Source: Kribbella sp. ALI-6-A (GTDB lineage: Bacteria > Actinomycetota > Actinomycetes > Propionibacteriales > Kribbellaceae). Taken from it: 64,000 nucleotides of DNA. The stretch covers positions 1 to 64,000 of the forward strand of contig NZ_MTQN01000011.1 of NCBI RefSeq assembly GCF_001984195.1. Reading direction: 5' to 3'. Position 1 is the first letter of the stretch. Each line of letters opens with the position of its first letter. The position numbers were made by a program, and so were the translations under genes. Shown here piece after piece: positions 1-7,165 of the stretch. Below the pieces are notes generated by a model, which worked only from the letters and a program-made list of their open reading frames with translations, was not told where the DNA came from and did not search any database.

Positions 1-61
1 GAAGACCTCCTGTGCGTAGAGCTGGTTCCTAGACAGCTCCACTCCACGCCGGGAGGTCTTC
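1..61. terminator. Large hairpin at window edge, possible terminator or structured RNA
   Basis: A perfect 10-bp inverted repeat, GAAGACCTCC at 1-10 and GGAGGTCTTC at 52-61, encloses a second stem of GAGCTG (19-24) and CAGCTC (34-39) with a 9-nt loop. It lies 64 bases past the stop of the EF-G-like gene on the minus strand, so it could end that transcript. There is no clear U tract on either side. It does not fold as a tRNA. A processed structured RNA is possible, but nothing else supports it. Confidence 0.35.
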
Positions 62-125
62 ACCCATCAACCACACTCACCGCGTGTCGTCACACTTTCT
101 CAACCAACGTGCCTGATCAGTACAC

Positions 126-2246
126 CTAGCCCTTCACCTTCGCGGCGGCCGAGTCGGGCATCGGCTCGTACCGGGCGAACGACCGGGTGAACGACGCCGC
201 GCCGTGCGACAGTGAGCGCAGATCGATCGCGTAGCGGGTGATCTCGGCCTGCGGGACCTCGGCCTTGACCAGCGTCCGGTCGTCGCCGACCTTGTCGGTG
301 CCGAGCAGGCGTCCGCGACGTCCGGACAGGTCGCTCATCACCGCGCCGACCAGATCGTCCGGCACCAGGACCGACACCAGGTCGACCGGTTCGAGCAGGT
401 TGATCTTCGTCGCGTTCGCCGCCTCGCGCAGCGCCAGGGCACCGGCCATCTGGAACGCCATGTCGGACGAGTCGACGCTGTGCGCCTTCCCGTCCAGCAG
501 CGTCACCCGGATGCCGACCACCGGATAGCCTGCGCCGACGCCCTTGTCCATCTGCGCCCGGACGCCCTTCTCCACGCTGGGAATGAACTGCCGCGGCACC
601 GCGCCGCCGACGACCTTGTCGACGAACTCGAAGTCGGTGCCCTGGGGCAGCGGTTCGACCTCGATGTCGCAGACGGCGTACTGGCCGTGCCCGCCGGACT
701 GCTTGACGTGCCGTCCGTGTCCCTTCGCCTTGCCGCCGAACGTCTCGCGTAACGGCACGCGGAGCTCGACGGTGTCGACCGATACGCCGTACCGGTTGGC
801 CAGGGCATCCAGTACGACGTCCGTATGCGCCTCGCCCATGCACCACAGCACGATCTGGTGAGTCTCCGGGTTCTGCTCGATCCGCAGCGTCGGGTCCTCG
901 GCTGCGAGCCGTTGCAGCCCGCCGGACAGCTTGTCCTCGTCGGTCTTGGCGCGGGCCTGGACGGCGATCGGCAGCAGCGGTTCGGGCATCGTCCAGGGCT
1001 TCAGCACGAGCGGGTCGGACTTGTCGGAGAGCGTGTCCCCGGTTTCCGCGCGGGTCAGCCGGCCGATCGCGCACAGGTCGCCGGCGACAACGGCCGAAGC
1101 CGGCCGCTGCTGCTTGCCGAGCGGGAACGACAGGGTCCCGATCCGTTCGTCCTCGTCGTGGTCGGCGTGGCTGTTGCCCGCACCGAAAAAGGACGTGAAA
1201 TGGCCCGACACGTGAACCGTCGTGTCGGGCCTGATGGTGCCGGAGAACACCCGGACCAGGCTGACCCTGCCGACGTACGGGTCCGACGTCGTCTTCACCA
1301 CCTCGGCCAGCAGCGGTCCGTCCGGATCGCAGGTCAGTTTGCCTTTCGCGACGCCGTGCGGAGTGAACACCTCGGGCAGCGGGTGCTCCAGCGGCGACGG
1401 GAACCCGCTGGTCGCGATCTCCAGCAGCTCGAGCGTGCCGACGCCGGTCCCGCTGCAGACCGGGATGGCGGGAAAGAACGAGCCTCGGGCCACCGCGCGC
1501 TCGAGGTCCTCGATCAGCACGTCCTGGTCGATCTGCTCGCCGCCGAGATAGCGCTCCATCAGGGACTCGTCCTCGGACTCCTCGATGATGCCCTCGATCA
1601 GGGTGCCCCGGTGCTGCTCGATCAGCTCCGCGTACGACGCGTCGGGTGCGTGCGTGCTGCGCTTGCCGTCGGCGTACTCGTAGTGGGTCTGGGAGAGCAG
1701 GCCGATCACGCCCTGCCCCGCGGGGAAGTACAGCGGCAGGACCTTGTCGCCGAAGGCGTTCTGGGCCGCGGAGAGCGCGTTCTCGTAGTTCGCGCGGGCG
1801 TGGTCGAGCTTGGTGATCACCACGGCGCGGGGCATGCCGACCTGGTCGCACTCCTGCCACAGCGTCTTGGTCGGTTCGTCGACTCCCTCGTTGGCCGGGA
1901 TCACGAAGAGAGCGCAATCTGCCGCTCTCAGTCCGGCCCGGAGCTCGCCGACGAAATCGGCGTACCCGGGGGTGTCGATCAGGTTGATCTTGATGCCGTC
2001 GTGCAGCAGTGGGGCGAGTGCGAGGCCGACCGAGCGCTGCTGCCGGATCTCGGCGTCCTCGCAGTCGCACACCGTCGTCCCGTCGACGACGGAGCCGGCT
2101 CTGGTCAGTACTCCGGAGGCGACCAGCAGCGCCTCGACGAGAGTGGTCTTGCCGGCGCCGGACGGACCGACGAGCACGACGTTGCGAATGGCGGCGGGGG
2201 TGTCCGCACCCGGCGCGCCCTGGGAAGTGTTCGTCTTGTCTGCCAT
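126..2246 (-). CDS. fusA2: EF-G-like translational GTPase (EF-G2 / FusA2 type)
   Basis: A 706-residue protein with the full EF-G domain order: GTPase domain, domain II, and the C-terminal EF-G III/IV/V region. The P-loop reads GPSGAGKTT, G3 reads DTPGY and G4 reads TKLD. Canonical EF-G has a histidine after DTPG that positions the attacking water; here it is tyrosine, as I recall for actinobacterial EF-G2 proteins, which are thought to have weak or no translocation activity. The start is ATG at 2246, preceded by AGGAGG with 7-nt spacing; a longer reading to 2297 has no ribosome site. Its cellular role is not known. It stands alone, followed by the hairpin at 1-61. Confidence 0.9.
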   Translation of the reverse strand: MADKTNTSQGAPGADTPAAIRNVVLVGPSGAGKTTLVEALLVASGVLTRAGSVVDGTTVCDCEDAEIRQQRSVGLALAPLLHDGIKINLIDTPGYADFVGELRAGLRAADCALFVIPANEGVDEPTKTLWQECDQVGMPRAVVITKLDHARANYENALSAAQNAFGDKVLPLYFPAGQGVIGLLSQTHYEYADGKRSTHAPDASYAELIEQHRGTLIEGIIEESEDESLMERYLGGEQIDQDVLIEDLERAVARGSFFPAIPVCSGTGVGTLELLEIATSGFPSPLEHPLPEVFTPHGVAKGKLTCDPDGPLLAEVVKTTSDPYVGRVSLVRVFSGTIRPDTTVHVSGHFTSFFGAGNSHADHDEDERIGTLSFPLGKQQRPASAVVAGDLCAIGRLTRAETGDTLSDKSDPLVLKPWTMPEPLLPIAVQARAKTDEDKLSGGLQRLAAEDPTLRIEQNPETHQIVLWCMGEAHTDVVLDALANRYGVSVDTVELRVPLRETFGGKAKGHGRHVKQSGGHGQYAVCDIEVEPLPQGTDFEFVDKVVGGAVPRQFIPSVEKGVRAQMDKGVGAGYPVVGIRVTLLDGKAHSVDSSDMAFQMAGALALREAANATKINLLEPVDLVSVLVPDDLVGAVMSDLSGRRGRLLGTDKVGDDRTLVKAEVPQAEITRYAIDLRSLSHGAASFTRSFARYEPMPDSAAAKVKG

Positions 2247-2334
2247 GACGTTTCCTCCTGTTCGTCCACCATTCCCCGAAGCAGCCGCCGAGCACAAGAG
2301 TTCCGCGAGAGACCGACACGACGGCGACTGATGC

Positions 2335-3231
2335 TCAGGCGCTCGCGCGTTGGGTGACGGCGATGCAGGCCAGGACGACCACGGCCGCGACCGGCGCGAG
2401 GACAGGCAGGTGCTCGCCCATCAGCACGACGGACCAGACCAGCGTGATCAGCGGTTGGGCGAGCTGCAGCTGGCTCGCCTTCGGTACGCCGATCGCGGCC
2501 ATCCCGCGGTACCAGACGACGAACGCACCGAACTGGGAGATCGCCGCGATGTAGCCCATGCCGACGATCGCCTTGGTGGTCAGCTGCACCGGTTCGGCCG
2601 GGAGAGCGATCACTGTGACGATCACGGAGACCGGGAGGGCAGCGACGACGCCCCAGGCGATCACCTGCCAGCCGGGTAGATGCTGGGCGAGCCGGCCACC
2701 TTGCGCGTACCCGGCGGCGCACACGATCAGGGCACCGAAGAGGTACAGGTCGCCGATGGTTGGCAAACCGTGGCTCTGCTGCAGCGTGAAGGCGGCGACA
2801 GTGAGCGCACCAAGACCCGCGGCGGTCCAGAACGTGCGGGACGGCCGCCGGCCGGTGATCAGCGACGAAATCACGACGGTGGCCAGCGGCAGGATTCCGA
2901 TGACGACAGCCGAGTGGGCTGTGGTGGAGGTCTGCAGCGCGAGGGTTGTGAGCAAGGGGAATCCGATGACGCAGCCGCCGGCGACTGTGAGCAGACCGGC
3001 CCAGTGGCGGCGCTCGGGCAGCGGCACGCGGGCGACGAACAGACAGATCGCGGCGATCACCCCGGCGAGCAGAGCGCGGACGCCGGTCGAGGTCCAGGGG
3101 CCGAAGCCTTCCAGCGCCCAGACGGTCGCCGGGAAGCTGAGCGAGAAGGCGACGACGGCCGCCGCGGCCAGCGAAGTACCGGTCCGGACTGATATCGCGG
3201 GAGCGCGAGTAGCGCTATCTTGGGCTGTCAT
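2335..3231 (-). CDS. EamA/DMT-family transporter
   Basis: A 298-residue integral membrane protein with about ten hydrophobic segments in two EamA repeats, the usual size for drug/metabolite exporters such as RhtA or YdcZ relatives. The substrate cannot be read from sequence. The ATG overlaps the ATG of the divergent MocR regulator by two bases (TCATGA). A TACCGT -10-like box sits 5 nt upstream, inside the regulator gene, and there is no ribosome site, so the mRNA is probably leaderless. The context suggests export of an amino acid, amine or vitamin-like effector sensed by the MocR protein. Confidence 0.9.
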   Translation of the reverse strand: MTAQDSATRAPAISVRTGTSLAAAAVVAFSLSFPATVWALEGFGPWTSTGVRALLAGVIAAICLFVARVPLPERRHWAGLLTVAGGCVIGFPLLTTLALQTSTTAHSAVVIGILPLATVVISSLITGRRPSRTFWTAAGLGALTVAAFTLQQSHGLPTIGDLYLFGALIVCAAGYAQGGRLAQHLPGWQVIAWGVVAALPVSVIVTVIALPAEPVQLTTKAIVGMGYIAAISQFGAFVVWYRGMAAIGVPKASQLQLAQPLITLVWSVVLMGEHLPVLAPVAAVVVLACIAVTQRASA

Positions 3232-3246
3232 GAATGACGGTAGCAG
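3208..3246. promoter_or_regulatory. Divergent promoter/operator of MocR module 1
   Basis: AGTAGCGCTA at 3208-3217 contains the perfect palindrome TAGCGCTA. A second TAGC occurs 31 bases downstream in GTAGCAGT (3240-3247). TATCTT (3216-3221) is placed as a -10 box for the plus-strand gene starting at 3230. TACCGT (3242-3237 on the minus strand) is placed as a -10 box for the transporter. MocR proteins such as GabR are known to bind direct repeats about three helical turns apart. The same layout recurs at 21692-21730. Confidence 0.65.
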
Positions 3247-4669
3247 TGGCGGTCGATTGGTGGTTGCACTCCGGGCCGAGCTCGATCGCTACTCCGAAGG
3301 ACAGAAGCTTCCGTCGAGTCGCGCGCTGGTGACGCGGTACCAGGTGAGTCCGGTGACGGTTTCTCGGGCGATCTCCGCGCTGGTCGCGGAAGGCCTGGTC
3401 GTCTCACGTCCCGGAGCTGGGGTTTTCAAGGCGGCCGGGCGCGCGATCGCCGTACCGGGGGATGTTTCGTGGCAGGAGGTCGCGCTCAGCGCTGATCCGC
3501 CGCACGCCTCTGTTGACGTCGGCCCACGGGCCGCGGACGCCGCTGGGTTGCTGGCGACGCTCACCGCGCCACCGCCGGAGGTCATCGATCTCAACGGCGG
3601 TTATCTGCATGCGGCGCTTCAGCCCGAGCGGGCGTTGGCCGGTGCTTTGGCACGAGCCGGTCGCCGGCCGGGGACCTGGGCCCGGCCGCCGGTCGAGGGA
3701 CTGACCGAGCTGCGGGAGTGGTTCGCCCGGGATGTGGGTGGACCTGGTGGTTCGCTCGACGGGTCGGATGTGCTGATCACGGCGGGCGGTCAGAACGCGC
3801 TCTCTGCTGCTCTTCGCGGTTTGGCCGCGCCCGGTTCGCCGGTGCTGGTCGAGTCACCGACCTATCCCGGGATGCTCGCGATCGCCCGCGCCGCGGGATT
3901 GCGGCCCGTGCCGGTACCGGTCGACGCGGACGGCGTGCGGACCGATCTGCTCGCTGACGCTTTCGAGGCGACGCGCGCTCGGCTCTTCGTCTGCCAGCCG
4001 CTCTTCCACAACCCGACGGGAAGTTGCCTCGCCGCCGAGCGCCGTACGGCGGTGGTCGAGATCGCGCGCTCCGCAGGGGCCTTCGTCGTCGAGGACGATT
4101 TCGCCCGCCGGCTCGTGCACGCCGACTGCGAACCGCTTCCGCCGCCGCTGGCTGCTGACGATCCCGACGGTGTCGTGGTCCACGTCCGCTCGCTGACCAA
4201 GGCGGCCTCGCCGAGCCTTCGCATCGCCGGGCTGACCGCGCGCGGGCCGGCCTTCGAACGGTTGCGGGCGATCAACGCCGTGGACACCATGTTCGTCCCA
4301 CGGCCCTTGCAGGAGACCGCACTCGAACTGGTCGGCTCACCCGCTTGGTCACGCCATCTCCGAACGCTTGCCCAAGCGCTGCAGGACCGCCGTACGACGT
4401 TGCTGTCGGCGCTGGGGAGTTCGTTGCCGGAGGTCGTGCCGGTCAATCCGCGCCGGGGCGGCTATCACCTGTGGCTTCGGCTCCCTGAGGGAACCGAAGA
4501 ACGCGCTCTCTCGGCTGCGGCGCTGCGCCACGGCGTCGCGGTCACCGCCGGTGCGGCCTACTTCAGCGCCGAGGTGCCCGCGCCGCACCTTCGCCTGAGC
4601 TATGTCGGGACTCCGGGCACTGCCCAGCTCGAGGAAGGTGTCCTTCGGCTTCGGCGGGCGTTCGGCTAA
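3230..4669 (+). CDS. MocR-family regulator (GntR HTH + aminotransferase fold)
   Basis: A 479-residue protein. An N-terminal GntR winged helix (roughly residues 5-70, with LPSSRALVTRYQVSPVTVSR) is joined to a fold-type I aminotransferase domain. The PLP lysine is in SLTKAASPSLR, and the conserved NPTG and DDF motifs are present. MocR proteins sense PLP, amino acids or related metabolites and usually control a divergent gene, here the EamA exporter. ATG 3230 was chosen because the HTH begins there; it has no ribosome site but has a -10 box at 3216-3221, so it is probably leaderless. It is clearly a paralogue of the regulator at 21714-23096. The stop overlaps the convergent neighbour. Confidence 0.92.
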   Translation: MNDGSSGGRLVVALRAELDRYSEGQKLPSSRALVTRYQVSPVTVSRAISALVAEGLVVSRPGAGVFKAAGRAIAVPGDVSWQEVALSADPPHASVDVGPRAADAAGLLATLTAPPPEVIDLNGGYLHAALQPERALAGALARAGRRPGTWARPPVEGLTELREWFARDVGGPGGSLDGSDVLITAGGQNALSAALRGLAAPGSPVLVESPTYPGMLAIARAAGLRPVPVPVDADGVRTDLLADAFEATRARLFVCQPLFHNPTGSCLAAERRTAVVEIARSAGAFVVEDDFARRLVHADCEPLPPPLAADDPDGVVVHVRSLTKAASPSLRIAGLTARGPAFERLRAINAVDTMFVPRPLQETALELVGSPAWSRHLRTLAQALQDRRTTLLSALGSSLPEVVPVNPRRGGYHLWLRLPEGTEERALSAAALRHGVAVTAGAAYFSAEVPAPHLRLSYVGTPGTAQLEEGVLRLRRAFG

Positions 4670-5760
4670 CCCGCCGCGCCGCGCTGGCTGGTCAGTGCGG
4701 CGACGAGAGTTTGCAGATCCTCCGGGTGCAGGCGGGTTGTAGTGAGCTGGGCTCGGACCGTTTCGAGCTCGGTGGTCGCCTGGGTGGCTTGGAGTTGGAG
4801 CTGCTCGGTGCGAGTGCGGAGGACCTCGAGGTCGGCGCTGGTCTGGTCATGACTGAGGGTGAGTTGCTGGAAGGCCTCTGCTTGAGCTGACTGGGCCGCC
4901 TCGGCGCGGAGTCGGGCGGCTTCGGACTCCTGGGCCTTGCGTTCTTGCGCGGAGAGCGCGTTCTGGAGAGCGTGCAGCTCGGCCCGTGCGGCTTCGAGGT
5001 CGGTACGACGGGATGCTTCGGCTTCGCGGGCGCTGTCTCGTTCGGCGCGGATCTCCTCTCGCTCGGTGCGAAGCGTGTCGCGTTCGAGGCGGGCCGCGTC
5101 GCGTTCGGCCAGGAGGCGCTCGGCGGCGACGGCGATCTCGCGGAGCTGCCGGTCGGTGCCGGCCGCCCGTTCTGCTTCCTTGGCGGCCTGAGCCTCCGCG
5201 GCGCGGCGGGCGTTGACGGCTTCTTCGGCTTGCTGGCGTGCTGCGCCGAGGGCCTCGGTCGCGTCCAGCGCCTGGCGGGCGGCGGCGGACGCGCGTTCGA
5301 CAGCCTCGGCGCGCTCATTGGCGGCGCGCTCGGCGGCGGCCTGGCTCTGACGGGTTCGCTGCTCGGCTTGTTCGCGGGCTTCTTCGGCGGCCACGCGGGC
5401 CTTCTCGGCCTCGGCGACCTGGGCGTTCGCCGTCTCCACGGCCGCGACGGCTGCTGCTTCGACCTCGTCCAGACGGGTGGTGACCGCTTCGAGAGCGGCG
5501 GTGAGCGCTTCCACCGGTCCGCGCACGCTGTCCAGGTGGTCGCGCAGGCGTTCGGCGTCCAGGCGGAAGGTGCTGCTGCCGGCGTCCAGGCCCAGCGCTC
5601 CCAGGGCTTCCTTCTCTGCCCGGGCCATCTGCGCGCAGGTCCGGCCGCCTTCCCAGCGGGTGTCCCGGCAGAACGTCCGCGGGCGGCCGCCCTGGAGTCC
5701 TGGAGCGGGCAACTCGGCCCGGCACTTGCTGTAGCCGCATCTTCCGGCGTCCACGATCAT
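4666..5760 (-). CDS. Zinc-knuckle / long coiled-coil protein (KfrA-like)
   Basis: A 364-residue protein. Residues 8-42 carry four cysteines (C8, C13, C31, C42) around a GRPRTFC segment, likely a small zinc-binding site. From about residue 75 to 350 it is almost continuous heptad-rich Ala/Glu/Arg sequence, a very long coiled coil. The pattern (small DNA-binding head plus coiled coil) recalls plasmid KfrA proteins, which bind their own promoter and form filaments; here the head is a Cys motif rather than a helix-turn-helix. It is divergent from a tyrosine recombinase across a repeat-rich 158-bp gap. I infer DNA binding and a link to the recombinase but cannot prove either. Confidence 0.8.
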   Translation of the reverse strand: MIVDAGRCGYSKCRAELPAPGLQGGRPRTFCRDTRWEGGRTCAQMARAEKEALGALGLDAGSSTFRLDAERLRDHLDSVRGPVEALTAALEAVTTRLDEVEAAAVAAVETANAQVAEAEKARVAAEEAREQAEQRTRQSQAAAERAANERAEAVERASAAARQALDATEALGAARQQAEEAVNARRAAEAQAAKEAERAAGTDRQLREIAVAAERLLAERDAARLERDTLRTEREEIRAERDSAREAEASRRTDLEAARAELHALQNALSAQERKAQESEAARLRAEAAQSAQAEAFQQLTLSHDQTSADLEVLRTRTEQLQLQATQATTELETVRAQLTTTRLHPEDLQTLVAALTSQRGAAG

Positions 5761-5780
5761 GCTCAGACCCTAGATGTTCG

Positions 5781-5842
5781 AGGTTAGACAACCTGGAAAC
5801 CGGTTCGGCGTTTCCGAAACCAAACCCAACCACCACGAAACC
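5781..5842. promoter_or_regulatory. Repeat cluster between coiled-coil gene and recombinase
   Basis: GAAACC occurs three times at 5796, 5816 and 5837, spaced 20 and 21 bases, two helical turns apart. The first copy also forms an inverted repeat GGAAAC (5795-5800) with GTTTCC (5810-5815). Just upstream, AGGTT (5781-5785) and AACCT (5790-5794) form a second inverted repeat. The stretch is less GC-rich than its flanks. It is a plausible operator for autoregulation by the coiled-coil protein, or a recombinase arm-site cluster. Confidence 0.5.
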
Positions 5843-5918
5843 AGCATTTTGTGAGTGTGTTCTCCCGCCTGCGGAGTGGGAAGCCGAAGCGGACCGGATT
5901 GGCTGCCAGGATCGGGGC

Positions 5919-7145
5919 ATGGACGGATTGCTGGTCGTGCTGGAAGCTGCCCGGAAGGCGCGAGAAGACGACCAGATCGTCGTCGCGGAAGGAACCTGGC
6001 CGGGAGTCGACGACCCAGAGACGCTGAGAGAACAGGTCGCCGACTGGCTGAGTCAGTACGCGAACGCCGGCACGCGGCGGACGTACGCCTATGCCCTGGG
6101 ATTGCCGATCGCGTGGGTCGACGTCTTGATAGCGGGAGAGAAGGAAGCGGCCGACGCCCCGAGCCGCGGTTCAGGAGTCCGGCGCGAGGGGCCCTTGCAC
6201 GACCTGGCCTGGTTCAGGTGGTGTGCCGGGCGGGGGATGGATCCCCGCGCGGCGACCGGGCGCGACGTGAAGGCCTGGCTTCATCTCCTGGATGCGGCCG
6301 GAGCCGAGAAGCGGACTCGCCAGCGCATGCTGAGCACGCTCTCCGCGTTCTACGGTCATCTGACCGAGACCGGCGTCGTCCCGGCGAACCCGGCAGCACT
6401 CAACCGGGCCCGCCTCGGACTGAACCGGAGCTCCAGAGACGCGTCGCCGACCATCCGCCTGACCGCGTCGCAGCTGCACGCGCTGCTGGATGCGGCAGGC
6501 AAGCTCCCGAACAAGACCCGGTACAAGGACCTGTACGCCGCCCGCGCGGTGGCCGTGGTGGCGCTGCTGACCTTGGGATTGCGGGTCTCGGAGCTGGTCG
6601 GGCTGGATCGTCAGCACCTGGTGGTGTCCGGCGGCGAGCCGATGCTCCGGGTGCTGGGCAAGGGCGGGGTGCACCGGGAGGTGTATCTGACGACGCTGGC
6701 CGCCGAGGCCCTCGAGCGGTACCTGAGAGAGCGCGATCTGGTGCAAGAGACAACCACTCCGGCGTTGCGCGGCCGGACCAACGGCAAGGCGACGAGTCCG
6801 CTGATCGCGACCCGCGACGGGGCTCGCTGCTCCCGGTTCGACGTGAACGCCTTGCTGAAGCGGGTCGCCCTTCAGGCTGGGCCGGCGTTGGAGGACGTCG
6901 TCGACAAGGTGCATCCGCACGCGTTGCGGCACGCGTACGTGACGATCGCGCTGGAGCAGGACGCCCGGATCCAGCACGTGCAGGCCGACGTCGGGCACGC
7001 GAGCATCGCGACGACGCAGTACTACGACCGCGGCCGCCGCACCCGCGACACCAGCGCCGCGGATCTGGTCGAGGCCGCAATCCGCGCCGCGGGCGAGACC
7101 AAGGGCACTGAACCTGAAGCGCGGCGCGAGCAGACGGTGGACTGA
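5919..7145 (+). CDS. Tyrosine recombinase (XerC/D-like integrase)
   Basis: A 408-residue tyrosine recombinase with the complete catalytic set: Arg222 in LGLRVSELVGL, Lys248 in GKGG, His334 and Arg337 in HALRH, His360 in GHAS and Tyr369 as nucleophile. The N-terminal core-binding domain lies at about 40-165. It is about 100 residues longer than XerC or XerD, mostly at the N terminus and C-terminal tail. It has a divergent coiled-coil partner and no excisionase, phage or transfer genes nearby, so it may be a domesticated or stand-alone recombinase rather than an active element integrase. ATG 5919 has no clear ribosome site. Confidence 0.88.
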   Translation: MDGLLVVLEAARKAREDDQIVVAEGTWPGVDDPETLREQVADWLSQYANAGTRRTYAYALGLPIAWVDVLIAGEKEAADAPSRGSGVRREGPLHDLAWFRWCAGRGMDPRAATGRDVKAWLHLLDAAGAEKRTRQRMLSTLSAFYGHLTETGVVPANPAALNRARLGLNRSSRDASPTIRLTASQLHALLDAAGKLPNKTRYKDLYAARAVAVVALLTLGLRVSELVGLDRQHLVVSGGEPMLRVLGKGGVHREVYLTTLAAEALERYLRERDLVQETTTPALRGRTNGKATSPLIATRDGARCSRFDVNALLKRVALQAGPALEDVVDKVHPHALRHAYVTIALEQDARIQHVQADVGHASIATTQYYDRGRRTRDTSAADLVEAAIRAAGETKGTEPEARREQTVD

Positions 7146-7165
7146 CACCTCGGTACTGTCGCCGC

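Noticed and set aside
1..61. A tRNA or other known small RNA at the left edge
   Set aside because: The fold lacks D, anticodon and T arms and no CCA-type acceptor end is present.
100..2357. Long open frames antisense to and out of frame with the EF-G-like gene
   Set aside because: High GC leaves many long non-coding frames; their residue make-up (Arg, Gly and Pro-rich) is not protein-like and the EF-G frame is certain.
4666..7145. An integrated phage or plasmid around the recombinase and coiled-coil gene
   Set aside because: No phage, transfer or replication genes, no tRNA and no flanking direct repeat was found.
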